DNA from: QHWK01 sp035315685
Lineage (GTDB): Bacteria > Acidobacteriota > Vicinamibacteria > Vicinamibacterales > CAVVIG01
Length of the DNA: 51,804 bases
Reading direction: 5' to 3'
NCBI GenBank assembly: GCA_035315685.1
Contig: DATFXR010000640.1
Coordinates: forward strand, 1 to 51,804
Notes under the pieces: model-generated
The model's database searches: none
What the model was told of the DNA's origin: nothing
What the model saw: only the letters and a program-made list of their open reading frames with translations
Position numbers and translations under genes: made by a program
Shown: one piece after another, positions 26,033-34,703 of the stretch
Numbering within the stretch: the stretch's first letter is position 1
Layout of the letters: each line of letters starts with the position of its first letter

Positions 26033-27202
26033 ATGACACAGCGCAAACGCCGCGGGCAGCCGTCGCCACGGCTCGCCGGCTCGTCTCGTCGGGGTGGCAG
26101 GTCGGCGATCTGGATCGCTGTGGGTGTCCTTCTCCTCGTCGCCGCCGGCGTGGCGACCGCGCGATACGCGGGCCGATCGGCGCACGTCTCAGTCATCGCC
26201 GCGCCGCCTGCGGCGTCGCGGACTGCCGCGGCAGTCGTGAGTCCTCCAGGGCCGGCGCCGGCTGGCATGAAGTGGGTTCCCGGCGGCGAGTTCACGATGG
26301 GCACGAACAGCGCGCAGAGCATGGCCAACGAGCGGCCGGCTCATCACGTGCGCGTGAATGGATTCTGGATCGCGGACAAGGACGTCACCAACGCCGACTT
26401 CCGCCGCTTCGTCGACGCAACCGGCTACGTGACGACAGCCGAACGCAAGCCGGATTGGGAGGAGATCCGCAAGCAGGTCGCTCCGGGCACGCCGAAGCCC
26501 GACGACAGTCAACTCGTTCCGGGCTCGCTCGTGTTTACGCCGCCGTCCCGTCCGGTGCCGCTGGACGATCTCTCGGTGTGGTGGCGGTGGGTGCCTGGCG
26601 CAAGCTGGCGCCATCCGTCCGGTCCGGAGAGCAACCTCGACGGTCTCGACACGCATCCAGTCGTGCAGGTGTCCTGGTACGACGCGAACGCGTACGCGAA
26701 GTGGGCGGGCGGGCGCCTGCCCACGGAAGCCGAGTGGGAGTTCGCCGCTCGCGGCGGGATCGACGGCAAGCGCTACGTGTGGGGCGACGACCCGGCTCCG
26801 CACGGCGCGCATATGGCCAACACGTTCGACGGCGACTTCCCGTACCACCAGACGCAGGAAGACGGGTTTGCCGCTACGTCGCCGGTCGGATCGTTTCCGG
26901 CCAACGGATATGGGCTTTACGACATGGCCGGCAATGTCTGGCAGTGGACGTCAGACATGTACCGGGCCGACGAGTTCGCGCGCCGGGCCGGCGATCAAGG
27001 CCTCTGCGACAACCCGCAAGGCCCCACGTCCACGTACGACCCGACCGATCCGTACTCCGAGCGACGCGTGATCAAAGGCGGATCGTTCCTGTGTCATCCG
27101 TCTTACTGTGAGAGCTACCGGCCGGGCGCGCGGCGGGGCACGCCGCCCGACACCGGCTCGTCGCATGTCGGCTTCAGAATCGTCCTTTCCAGATCGAGTT
27201 AG
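26033..27202 (+). CDS. formylglycine-generating enzyme (FGE/SUMF1)-like protein, membrane-anchored
   Basis: The ATG at 26033 starts a basic N-terminus followed by one membrane segment (about residues 25-45); the frame extends 30 codons upstream. The FGE-sulfatase domain (about 78-387) begins with 'MKWVPGGEFTMGTN' and includes 'RLPTEAEWEFAARGG', 'GLYDMAGNVWQWT' and 'RVIKGGSFLCHPSYC'. Cys 354 and Cys 359 are spaced as in human FGE (Cys 336/341), which most SUMF1-domain proteins lack, so it may be a true oxygen-dependent enzyme converting a Cys to formylglycine in sulfatases. No sulfatase gene is in the window. The catalytic domain would face the periplasm, where sulfatase substrates are exported. 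Confidence 0.87.
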   Translation: MTQRKRRGQPSPRLAGSSRRGGRSAIWIAVGVLLLVAAGVATARYAGRSAHVSVIAAPPAASRTAAAVVSPPGPAPAGMKWVPGGEFTMGTNSAQSMANERPAHHVRVNGFWIADKDVTNADFRRFVDATGYVTTAERKPDWEEIRKQVAPGTPKPDDSQLVPGSLVFTPPSRPVPLDDLSVWWRWVPGASWRHPSGPESNLDGLDTHPVVQVSWYDANAYAKWAGGRLPTEAEWEFAARGGIDGKRYVWGDDPAPHGAHMANTFDGDFPYHQTQEDGFAATSPVGSFPANGYGLYDMAGNVWQWTSDMYRADEFARRAGDQGLCDNPQGPTSTYDPTDPYSERRVIKGGSFLCHPSYCESYRPGARRGTPPDTGSSHVGFRIVLSRSS

Positions 27203-27208
27203 CGCACG

Positions 27209-27400
27209 TCATGGCTGCGTCGTGCCGCGCTTGGCGGCCGCGCGCACGTTCTGTTCCTGAATTGCCTTGTACGCCGTGTAGTACTTGTCGATGTTGCTGA
27301 CGTGGTCGACCGTCTCCCGTTCGATCTCGCGCGACGCGACGATCTCGGCGTTGTAGAAGCGGGATGGCGCGGGCGGACGCGGATTGGCTGGCAGTTGACG
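27209..27400 (-). pseudogene. unidentified gene remnant (C-terminal coding fragment)
   Basis: On the minus strand this stretch reads as 63 sense codons with typical local codon use ('RPPAPSRFYNAEIVASREI', 'DHVSNIDKYYTAYKAIQEQN'), ending in TGA at 27209-27211. In-frame stops lie just upstream (27401-27403), and no ATG/GTG start is available. It therefore looks like the 3' end of a disrupted gene. I cannot name the family. Confidence 0.45.
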
Positions 27401-27460
27401 TCATTTCGTCAGTGTCGCGAGGCTCGACACGTCGAATTGACGCGACGGCCGACGTCCAGC

Positions 27461-27877
27461 TCAACCTGGAATGCGCTCTCTGGACGAGGAGGCCGGCTGT
27501 GGAAACTGCGATCGCCCTTCGAGCGCGCAGCGAATCGCCGGCACCAGGTCCGTGCCGATGTGGCTCTTGATCACATACGCCTGCGCGCCGGCATCGCGCG
27601 CGGCGTCGATGAACGCCGGATCGTCGTGCACCGTGAGGAAGACGATGCGCGGGGGACGTGGGGACTCGCCGAGCCGCGCTGCCGCATCGAGGCCGCTCAT
27701 GATCGGCATCGAGATGTCGAAGACGACCACGTCAGGGTGCAGGATGGCCGCCGCGTCCAGAGCGGCCTGGCCGTCGTTCACCGCGCCCACGACGTCGAAC
27801 TCGTCGGCGACAAGGCGCACGACGCGATCGAGTATCGATGAATGATCGTCCGCCAGAAGAATGCGTGGGCGCGACAT
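27461..27877 (-). CDS. stand-alone response-regulator receiver domain protein (RR4)
   Basis: The start is ATG 27877 (MSRPRILLADDH). The 138-residue product is only a receiver: acidic pair D10/D11, phospho-acceptor D54 ('VVVFDISMPIM'), Thr in 'VFLTVHDDP' and Lys in 'YVIKSHIGTDLVPAI', with a short tail. It is related to the other NarL-type receivers but has no HTH. It could be a phosphate sink or the remains of a full regulator whose DNA-binding part was lost; downstream in the same frame two stops are followed by the fragment at 27209, which is not HTH-like. Confidence 0.8.
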   Translation of the reverse strand: MSRPRILLADDHSSILDRVVRLVADEFDVVGAVNDGQAALDAAAILHPDVVVFDISMPIMSGLDAAARLGESPRPPRIVFLTVHDDPAFIDAARDAGAQAYVIKSHIGTDLVPAIRCALEGRSQFPQPASSSRERIPG

Positions 27878-28020
27878 GGGCGTCAAAATGTATCGCCGTC
27901 ACTCCGAGAAAACAATCCGGTAAATCACCTATGAGGTCATGTGCACGTGAGATTCTCGGTCGCGGTGATTAGTGCCGTGCACTGACGAGTACTGATTCAC
28001 GTCGGTCGTGTCCTCCAGGT

Positions 28021-28266
28021 TCAAGTCCCGCGAGATTCGCGCTTTGTGAACCGCGACGGCTCCATCACTTCGTGGATCGCCGGCAGCGGCTCGGAGCGCG
28101 CCTTTCGCTTAAGCAGGAAGCCGTCAGCCGCAATGCTGACGTCGTCATGAAGTTCGCGCGTGCCGCGCAGCATCAGCGGTGTGGCCTCGGCGAGTGCGCG
28201 AAACGGATCAGACGGCGCGCCTGGAAGCCAGTCCGATGTGAGCCAGCGCCCGAGTGCCATCGTCAT
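28021..28266 (-). pseudogene. response-regulator receiver remnant
   Basis: The 81-codon frame contains 'RELHDDVSIAADGFLLKR' followed by 'EPLPAIHEVMEPSRF', which aligns with the RR1 segment 'RELAVDAFRAGASGYVLKRS' and 'ELLAAITEVMKGRSY', but with a gap and several losses. The N-terminal phospho-acceptor part and the HTH are missing. A well-preserved regulon element lies 96 nt upstream, in the arrangement seen at RR1 (107 nt). It is best read as a decaying copy of an RR1-like gene. Confidence 0.6.
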
Positions 28267-28362
28267 CTGAAATCGCGATCGATGGAGCCGATGTGAAGGT
28301 GCCCGTCGACATGCCGCCCGGTGTTCGAAAGGTCGAAAGATAGAAGGTTCGTCGGCGACGGT

Positions 28363-28378
28363 CTATGCGGAATCGGCA
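28363..28378 (-). promoter_or_regulatory. 16-bp regulon element (copy 11)
   Basis: On the minus strand it reads TGCCGATTCCGCATAG, pointing to the receiver remnant at 28266. It lies just after the stop of the FadL-like gene. Confidence 0.55.
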
Positions 28379-28382
28379 GGGC

Positions 28383-29735
28383 TCAGAATTGATAGGCGAT
28401 CGAGTAGATCAACCCGCCGGTATGGATCTCGACCGGCGTGTGAACTGCCTGACGCTCGATCAGGTTCTGCACGCGGACGTCCTCCGCCCTCCCGCCGCGG
28501 CGATTGTAGCCGACGCCAAACTGCAGCTTGCCCACGTCGCCACTCAATCCAAGCGTCCAGGAATAGAGGTTGGCATGGTTGAACACCGTGTCGGAGTCCG
28601 CCACTGGCGACCGATCGGAGCCGACGCCTCCGTGTAGTCGGAGGCGGCCGCTGCTCGTCAGAGCGAGGTGGCCCCCAACCGAGCCGTTGACGACACCGTC
28701 GAAGGCGGACGTCAGGCCCTGGAAGGGGCGAGTCGTCAGGACCGCCGGCACGCCCGGCCCGGCGCTTCCGTAGATGCGCACTGGGGCGCCTGTGGAGATC
28801 AGCGAGTACGGGGAGATCGACGAAAAACCCTGGACATCCACTTCGACCTGCGCGCGAGCGCGGACGTAGGCGACGCCGCCCTGGATCTCCCACGGCAGAT
28901 GCGTCTCGAACTGGGCGTCGGAGTCGAACAGCGAGGAGCCGAGCGACGCGCCCCCGGCAGCGAGGACGCCGTCGAAGGTAATGCCACCACTCTTGATCAT
29001 CGTCAGCCCCGGGGTTCGGACGACGACACCCGTTCGCAGCGGGCCGTGATCGTACTGGACGCCGCCCAGGCTGCGAAATTGGACGGCGGAACCAGTGGCT
29101 CGCGCAGTCACCAGCAGCGATTGCAGTCCGCTGTTGTCGGCGATTCGATCGCCGACGCTCTGGACCAGGCGGATGCTGGTCAGCGAGAAGGCGAGCCCGC
29201 CGCCGACGCGCCACGCTCCGGGACCGGCGAATCCCGCCGACAGCGAGAGAACGCGAACCGAATAGTCCGAATCCGTAGAAAAGGCGAAACGCTCGCGCGG
29301 TGAATCGGCCGGCAGAAAGACTTCCGAGTCGGTTTCCTGATTCCATGCGGCGGTCGTCAGGGCGGCAACGGCGACCGTGAGTTTCGGGCGCGCCTTGAAC
29401 GTGACGCCGACGAAATTTGGCAACTGCTGGAGCGAGCCGCCGTTGTTGCTCGACAGCGCCTGCGGTGCAATCGTCGTGAACTGATAAACGCCGGCACTGC
29501 CTGAGATCTGCGCGCTGTCGGCGACCGGCAAGCCGGCGGGATTGAACCAGGCCGCCGACGGGTCCGTCACGCGCGCGGCGTAGGCAACGCCTTCGAGGCC
29601 CCCGTACGGTCCGACCGGCACGCCGTTGTAATTGGGGAGGACGATGTTGGGGGGCGAGGTGCTGACCGCGTCGATCTGCGCGGAAGCTGACGTCGCGGCC
29701 AGAGCGAGCACGAGAACGATCGTCGGCGTCTTCAT
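28383..29735 (-). CDS. OmpP1/FadL-family outer-membrane transport protein
   Basis: The 450-residue protein has a signal peptide (MKTPTIVLVLALAATSASAQ) and a FadL-like beginning 'GVAYAARVTDPSAAWFNPAGLP', the conserved N-terminal plug pattern of this family. The remainder is a long series of barrel strands ('FVGVTFKARPKLTVAVAALT', 'SVGGHLALTSSGRLRLHGGVG', 'FGVGYNRRGG', ending '...IYSIAYQF'). FadL-type channels let hydrophobic compounds such as fatty acids or aromatics enter laterally from the outer membrane. Substrate here is unknown. Regulon element copy 12 ends 36 nt upstream of the start. Confidence 0.87.
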   Translation of the reverse strand: MKTPTIVLVLALAATSASAQIDAVSTSPPNIVLPNYNGVPVGPYGGLEGVAYAARVTDPSAAWFNPAGLPVADSAQISGSAGVYQFTTIAPQALSSNNGGSLQQLPNFVGVTFKARPKLTVAVAALTTAAWNQETDSEVFLPADSPRERFAFSTDSDYSVRVLSLSAGFAGPGAWRVGGGLAFSLTSIRLVQSVGDRIADNSGLQSLLVTARATGSAVQFRSLGGVQYDHGPLRTGVVVRTPGLTMIKSGGITFDGVLAAGGASLGSSLFDSDAQFETHLPWEIQGGVAYVRARAQVEVDVQGFSSISPYSLISTGAPVRIYGSAGPGVPAVLTTRPFQGLTSAFDGVVNGSVGGHLALTSSGRLRLHGGVGSDRSPVADSDTVFNHANLYSWTLGLSGDVGKLQFGVGYNRRGGRAEDVRVQNLIERQAVHTPVEIHTGGLIYSIAYQF

Positions 29736-29771
29736 CGCAAGAAGAATCGTCCGCGGTGGGTGGCGCAGTCG

Positions 29772-29787
29772 CTATGCGCTTTCGGAA
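29772..29787 (-). promoter_or_regulatory. 16-bp regulon element (copy 12)
   Basis: On the minus strand it reads TTCCGAAAGCGCATAG, one mismatch from consensus, and ends 36 nt before the FadL-like start. Confidence 0.58.
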
Positions 29788-29799
29788 GGGGCGAGCGAA

Positions 29800-32022
29800 C
29801 TAATTCTCGATGCCGGCGCCTGCGTCCTCGACATCCGGCGTCAGCGGAACGAGGACGCCGATGCGGGTTCCGGCGCCTGGCGCGGTGTGGATGATCAGCC
29901 GGCCGCCGACGTGGTGCGCGCGCTCGCGCATGCTCAGAAGGCCAAGGCCCGACGTTCCCAGACGATGAAGATCGTCGAATCCAACACCTGAATCCGCAAT
30001 CTGCAGATAGAGATGCTCGCCGTCCCGTGAGAGCTTGACGTGCCCATGCCTGGCGCCGCTGTGTCGCACGACATTGTGCAGCGCTTCCTGCGTGATCCGG
30101 TACAGGCAGATTGACACGGCCGGATTGACGTTGCCTGGAACGTCCCCATGTTCGAACTGCACCGTCAAGCCATGCTGTCTGCCGAGGTCGCGGCAGAGGC
30201 CGGCGATCCCTTTGACCAGACCGAGCGCCTCGAGCCGCGCGGGGTGAAGATCGTGGGACAGCCGGTGAATGTCGCTGGTGATCTCGGAGGCTGTATCCGC
30301 GATCAGATCCAGGCGTTCGCGGTCCACCGCATTCAGCTCGGGAGATGTGATTCGGAACTGATCGAGCGCGACATTCAGCAGCGACAGCCGCTGGCCGAGA
30401 TCATCATGGAGATCGCGCGCGATCCGCTGGCGCTCGGCCTCCTGCCCGGCGATCAGGCGGCCAGCCAGATCCCGGTTCTCGGCGCTGGTCTGCCGTAGCG
30501 CCGCTTCGCTGTCGGCGAGCGCGCGCTCGGTACGGACACGTTCGGTCAGATCGCGAACAACGGCGACAATGCGATGCTGCCGGTCCCGAACGAGGCGAGC
30601 CTCGAAGTGGCGCTCCTCGCCGCCGATCGGCAAGTCGTACTCCACGACCACACTTGCGTCCGTCTTGGCAGCGTCAGTGATCGCGACCATGAACCGATCG
30701 GCCAGCGACGGCGGCATGACGTCACGCACCGCCTTGCCCAGGAAGACCTCGGGCGGCACGAACAGTTGGTCGTGGTCGCGGGCGTGAAAGTCGAGGTAGG
30801 TGCCGTCGCGGCTGATGACGAACATCAGATCCGGCACGGCCTGCAGAATCGCCGTGCTGCGCGCTTCGCTCTGCTCGATCACGCGCCGGGCCTGCTGCTC
30901 CGCCGCATCTCGTGAGGCTTCGGCGGCGCGGCGGCGAAGCCGCTGGACGGCGATCGCCACGATCAGTGCCGACTGTGACGCGATGATGAGCGCAGCAGCA
31001 AACAGGTAGGCACGGTAAGGCGCCCGCGGAGCTGTGTCCTTGAAGCGCACGACACTGCGCGCCGGGAGCCGATCCTCGCTGATGCCCCAGCGCTGCAGCT
31101 GGCGCCAGTCGAAGATTGGCGTGATAACGCCCTGAAACGGGTGCGGCCGCTCACTGTCGGTGGCGCCGGCGAGCTCCAGCGCCGAACGCGCCAGCGCCGC
31201 ACCGTCCGCGTCGAGATCCATCATCGCGCCGCCGACCACGCCGTGGCCGAGCAGCGCCGACACGGTCGCGTACACCGGCACCTTCGAGACTCTGGTCACA
31301 GCCGCCAGCGCCTGCTGCGGCCGAATCGCTGCGCCACCGTCGCCGATCAGCTGCCGGATGAAGATGATCGCGGTCTCTGGCGGCAGCACACGGACACGGT
31401 CGACCAGCTCGTTCAACCGCAGGTCGTGGAGCTGGATGATCGATACGTGTCCGTTCAGCTCGGCGAGCTCCTCTTCGACTTCCTCGCCGAAGCTCGCCTG
31501 ATCGGTGAGGTTGTCGCTGACGACCGCAAGATAGCGGAGGCCAGGATCGAGCCGCTCGGCAATCTCCGCGACCTCGCGATACGGCGATCCGAGCCACCAG
31601 GCGATCACGTCGGGAGGCAGATTGTCCGACGGCCGCCGCATGACGAGGGCAACAACGGGGATACCGGAAAAAATCTCGGTGCGGTGGCTCAACACGAAGC
31701 CGAGCGTCGAATCGAGGACTGCGACGATCACATCGGGCGGCCGCTCCGTGTACTTCGATTGCAGATAGTTCTTCATCGCCTCCAGATGAGCGGCCCCGGG
31801 AAACCGATCCGCGTCGAGCGTTTCGGTGTAGAGCTCGAGCGATCCGTCGGTGAGCATCGGATCGATGACGCGATCGAATCCCGCTTGGAATTGTGCGCGA
31901 AACGACGTGTCATCGCCGTAGGCGTGCAGGACGAGCAGGCGGATCGGTGCCGCGCTGGCGCCCCGCGTGAAGACCGAAGACGCGATCAGGGCGATCGCGA
32001 ACGCGCGGGCAACGATCGACAT
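29800..32022 (-). CDS. sensor histidine kinase with ABC-type substrate-binding sensor, PAS and HisKA_3 (second of tandem pair)
   Basis: The 740-residue protein has a signal peptide (MSIVARAFAIALIASSVFTRGASA), a periplasmic ABC_sub_bind-like (PF04392) sensor to about residue 330, a membrane helix (about 337-360), a PAS domain (about 385-500), HisKA_3 with His near 537 ('RIARDLHDDLGQRLSLL') and HATPase_c ('TQEALHNVVRHSGA', 'IADSGVGFD', 'GLGLLSMRERA'). It should bind an external small molecule and pass the signal to a NarL-type regulator. Its ATG is three bases after the stop of the preceding kinase gene, with the same architecture, so the pair arose by tandem duplication and is co-transcribed. 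Confidence 0.92.
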   Translation of the reverse strand: MSIVARAFAIALIASSVFTRGASAAPIRLLVLHAYGDDTSFRAQFQAGFDRVIDPMLTDGSLELYTETLDADRFPGAAHLEAMKNYLQSKYTERPPDVIVAVLDSTLGFVLSHRTEIFSGIPVVALVMRRPSDNLPPDVIAWWLGSPYREVAEIAERLDPGLRYLAVVSDNLTDQASFGEEVEEELAELNGHVSIIQLHDLRLNELVDRVRVLPPETAIIFIRQLIGDGGAAIRPQQALAAVTRVSKVPVYATVSALLGHGVVGGAMMDLDADGAALARSALELAGATDSERPHPFQGVITPIFDWRQLQRWGISEDRLPARSVVRFKDTAPRAPYRAYLFAAALIIASQSALIVAIAVQRLRRRAAEASRDAAEQQARRVIEQSEARSTAILQAVPDLMFVISRDGTYLDFHARDHDQLFVPPEVFLGKAVRDVMPPSLADRFMVAITDAAKTDASVVVEYDLPIGGEERHFEARLVRDRQHRIVAVVRDLTERVRTERALADSEAALRQTSAENRDLAGRLIAGQEAERQRIARDLHDDLGQRLSLLNVALDQFRITSPELNAVDRERLDLIADTASEITSDIHRLSHDLHPARLEALGLVKGIAGLCRDLGRQHGLTVQFEHGDVPGNVNPAVSICLYRITQEALHNVVRHSGARHGHVKLSRDGEHLYLQIADSGVGFDDLHRLGTSGLGLLSMRERAHHVGGRLIIHTAPGAGTRIGVLVPLTPDVEDAGAGIEN

Positions 32023-32025
32023 GCG

Positions 32026-34212
32026 TCAACAGCTCGCTGGTTCTGTCGCTTCGAGTTGGGCGAGCATGTCGGCAGGAACCGGCACGCGAACCATGACGCG
32101 CGTGCCGTTCCGATCCGATTCGAGGAGGAAACGGCCGCCGACGAAATGTGTCCGCTCCCGCATGCTCACCAGTCCGAGTCCTTCGCCTTTCGCGTTCACA
32201 TCGAAGCCGCGTCCGTCGTCGAGGATGTCGAGGACGATTGTACGCTCCTCCGTTTGCAGTTCCAGCCGGATCCGTGCGCGGCGGGCGCCGCTGTGCTTGA
32301 CGATGTTGTGCAGCGCCTCCTGCGTAATGCGGTACAAGCACAGCGACAGATTCTGGGCAATCGCCAGCGATTCGCGATCGCAGACGAATTCAATCGCGAC
32401 GCCGTTCTGCCGGGATACGTCGCGGCACTCGGCGCGAATCGCCGCGACCAGGCCGAGCGCCTGGAGCTTCGACGGGTGCAGATCGCGCGACACGCGGTGC
32501 AGTTCGGCGGCGATCTCGCCGGTCCGCCTCGACAGATCCCGCACGCGACTCGCAAGGCTCGACTGCCGCACCTGGCTCTCGTTGCCCAGCTGATCGAGGT
32601 CGATGTTCAGCAGCGCCAGCTGCTGGCTGAGATCGTCGTGCAGATCGCGTGCGATGCGCTGCCGTTCGGCTTCCTGGCTGGCAATCAGCCGTCCCGCGAG
32701 ATCCTTCAGCGCGTTCTCCGCGCGCCGCCGTTCGGTGACGTCGCGGCCCACCCCCTGGACCTCGACCACGTCGCCGCGTACGGTGCTGATCGGATGGTTG
32801 ATCCAGTGCTGCCACCCTTGTGTGCCGTCAGGCAGCAGCACCGCGTGCTCGTGCTGCTGCGTCCGCGGATGCGCGACGAGCGATTCAATCTGGGTGAGGA
32901 CGGCGGCCCGTTCATCCGGCGGGACGAGCTCGAGGAACTTCCGTCCGATCAGAACCTCCCGCGGCGCGCCGAAGAATCGACAGTAGGCGTCGTTGACGAA
33001 GGTCAACGTCGTGTCCGGCAGGAAACGGCAGATCAGCTCGCTCTGCGTCTCGACCACGTTGCGGTATCGCATTTCGCTCTGCCGAAGACCATCCTCGGCG
33101 CGCTTGCGGTGCTGCCGCTGTACGAGCAGGCCGACGATCAGGACGAGCTGGCCGGCCATCACTGCCAGTGCCGCAATCGCGTAGCGGCCATACCGCTGCC
33201 AGAACGTCGGCGCCCTGAACATCACCACGCTGCCTGGAGGCAACTGACTTTCCGTGATGCTCCAGCGCTGCAACTGTCGCCAATCGAATCGCGCCTTCGT
33301 TTCGACCTCGATCACAGGAATGTCGGCTGGTCGCGTGCCGGTCGCGACCTTCAGGCCCATCTCGCCGGCTCGCCTGCCGATACTCTCGACGTCCACGGCG
33401 TACCCGCCGACGCTGCCGCGACCCAGCCAGCTGCCGGCCATCGCGTAGACGGGTACGCTTGCGGTGTTCGCGATGGCAGAGAGGACATCGGCCGGGTCGA
33501 CGGCTCTTCCTGGCTCGTCCTGCGAGTACCGTACATAGAAGATGATCGTCTGCTGCGTCGCTGCCTTGACGCGAGCCAGCAGTGCGTCGAGCGGCAGGTC
33601 GCTGAGATAGGTGAGCGGGACGGTCCGCTCGACGGCCAGGAGCTGATCGCGGAAGATCTGGTCGTACAGCCGGTTCCGTTCGGATGTCTGCGCGATGACG
33701 AACACTTCTTTCGTGTCCGGGTGCAGGGTCAGCGCGGTGTCGAGCGTCTTCGCGAACAGGTTGTCGACGACAATCCCCGTCATGCTGCGCGCCATCACAT
33801 CCGCTGATGGTCGCGCGAAAGTGTGAAACACGATCGGCGCGTCCGGGAACAGGACGGCGCGATGGCTGGTCAGGAAGTCCAGCGCCACCTGTGATGGCGC
33901 CACGACGACGTCCACCTTGCGATCCGCATACTTGCGGCGCAGGTAGTCGAGCAGGACGATCGACTGCTCCGGCCCGGAGAATCTAGTCGATTCGATGTAC
34001 TCGGCGTGGTAGTCCACGCTGCCCGCCGGCGCTTGCTGCAGCGCCTCCTGCATCCCTCGTTCGAAATCAACGTTGGCAAGGAAGTCCCGCCCGTACCAAT
34101 AGAGGGCGACGATCCGCTTTGGGCCGGCTGCCGCCGTCGTGGGGGCGGCCGGCACCGTCGTTGACACGGCGACGAACAGTGCGGCCAGTCGAAACACCGT
34201 CGTCAGTCGCAT
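32026..34212 (-). CDS. sensor histidine kinase with ABC-type substrate-binding sensor, PAS and HisKA_3 (first of tandem pair)
   Basis: The ATG at 34212 is preceded by AGAGGG and starts a signal peptide (MRLTTVFRLAALFVAVSTTVPAAPT); the open frame runs further upstream. The 728-residue protein has a periplasmic sensor ('KRIVALYWYGRDFLANVDFERGM' onward), a membrane helix (about 341-365), PAS (about 380-490), HisKA_3 with His near 521 ('RIARDLHDDLSQQLALL') and HATPase_c ('TQEALHNIVKHSGA', 'LDDGRGFD', 'GLGLVSMRERT'). ABC_sub_bind sensors are related to TrpX-type binding proteins that bind small organic ligands. The first of two kinases in one transcript with no regulator; divergent from the TamB-BamA gene with a 491-nt gap. 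Confidence 0.92.
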   Translation of the reverse strand: MRLTTVFRLAALFVAVSTTVPAAPTTAAAGPKRIVALYWYGRDFLANVDFERGMQEALQQAPAGSVDYHAEYIESTRFSGPEQSIVLLDYLRRKYADRKVDVVVAPSQVALDFLTSHRAVLFPDAPIVFHTFARPSADVMARSMTGIVVDNLFAKTLDTALTLHPDTKEVFVIAQTSERNRLYDQIFRDQLLAVERTVPLTYLSDLPLDALLARVKAATQQTIIFYVRYSQDEPGRAVDPADVLSAIANTASVPVYAMAGSWLGRGSVGGYAVDVESIGRRAGEMGLKVATGTRPADIPVIEVETKARFDWRQLQRWSITESQLPPGSVVMFRAPTFWQRYGRYAIAALAVMAGQLVLIVGLLVQRQHRKRAEDGLRQSEMRYRNVVETQSELICRFLPDTTLTFVNDAYCRFFGAPREVLIGRKFLELVPPDERAAVLTQIESLVAHPRTQQHEHAVLLPDGTQGWQHWINHPISTVRGDVVEVQGVGRDVTERRRAENALKDLAGRLIASQEAERQRIARDLHDDLSQQLALLNIDLDQLGNESQVRQSSLASRVRDLSRRTGEIAAELHRVSRDLHPSKLQALGLVAAIRAECRDVSRQNGVAIEFVCDRESLAIAQNLSLCLYRITQEALHNIVKHSGARRARIRLELQTEERTIVLDILDDGRGFDVNAKGEGLGLVSMRERTHFVGGRFLLESDRNGTRVMVRVPVPADMLAQLEATEPASC

Positions 34213-34703
34213 CGCCGCGTGCCCTCTAGCAACTTGTTCGCACACCGAGTTGGATTTGGTGAGAGGATCCCCAATCCGCCGCGCGTGGCCGCCGGGGTTC
34301 GACTCGGAATGCATCGCAACGTTGACGAACGCGCCGGCGTTGTGGCCGTATTCAGCACTGGTCCGCCAGTCAGGGACCAGGCCAGTGACTGTCGTCGATC
34401 GTGCGAACGTCGGCATGGCGCATGCCGTCCGCAGACGGATGAGTCCGAGCACGCGGACACGACCGCGTCTCACTCATACAGGACTCGATCCAGCTGCTGG
34501 TGAGCAGAGCTCACAGCGCCGCATCGCGATGGCGACCGTCGAAAGTATAGGGGTCCGGTTCGTCAGGCAGCTTTATGAAGTCTGGTTCTGTCAGTTTTTT
34601 CGTGAGTCCCTGTCAAAAGTGACAGATGCTCGTTCAACCCACCGTGCTTGATGGAGATTCATCAGCCGCTCCATGATGGGCGAGCGCGTCTGATGGACGT
34701 GGT
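34213..34703. other. non-coding divergent intergenic region
   Basis: These 491 bases separate two divergent genes. No ORF with protein-like codon use was recognised. The only structured element seen is the palindrome at 34610; a T-rich stretch lies just before it. Confidence 0.6.
34610..34625. promoter_or_regulatory. palindrome CTGTCA-N4-TGACAG (copy 3)
   Basis: A perfect copy with an AAAG spacer lies 78 nt before the TamB-BamA gene and about 400 nt before the tandem kinase operon on the other side. Confidence 0.5.

Noticed and set aside
28013..28030. tRNA-like sequence GGTTCAAGTCCC
   Set aside because: The flanking bases do not form a T-stem and no acceptor or anticodon arm is present.
31141..33807. 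888-codon plus-strand frame
   Set aside because: It runs across two well-defined kinase genes on the other strand and has shadow-like composition.
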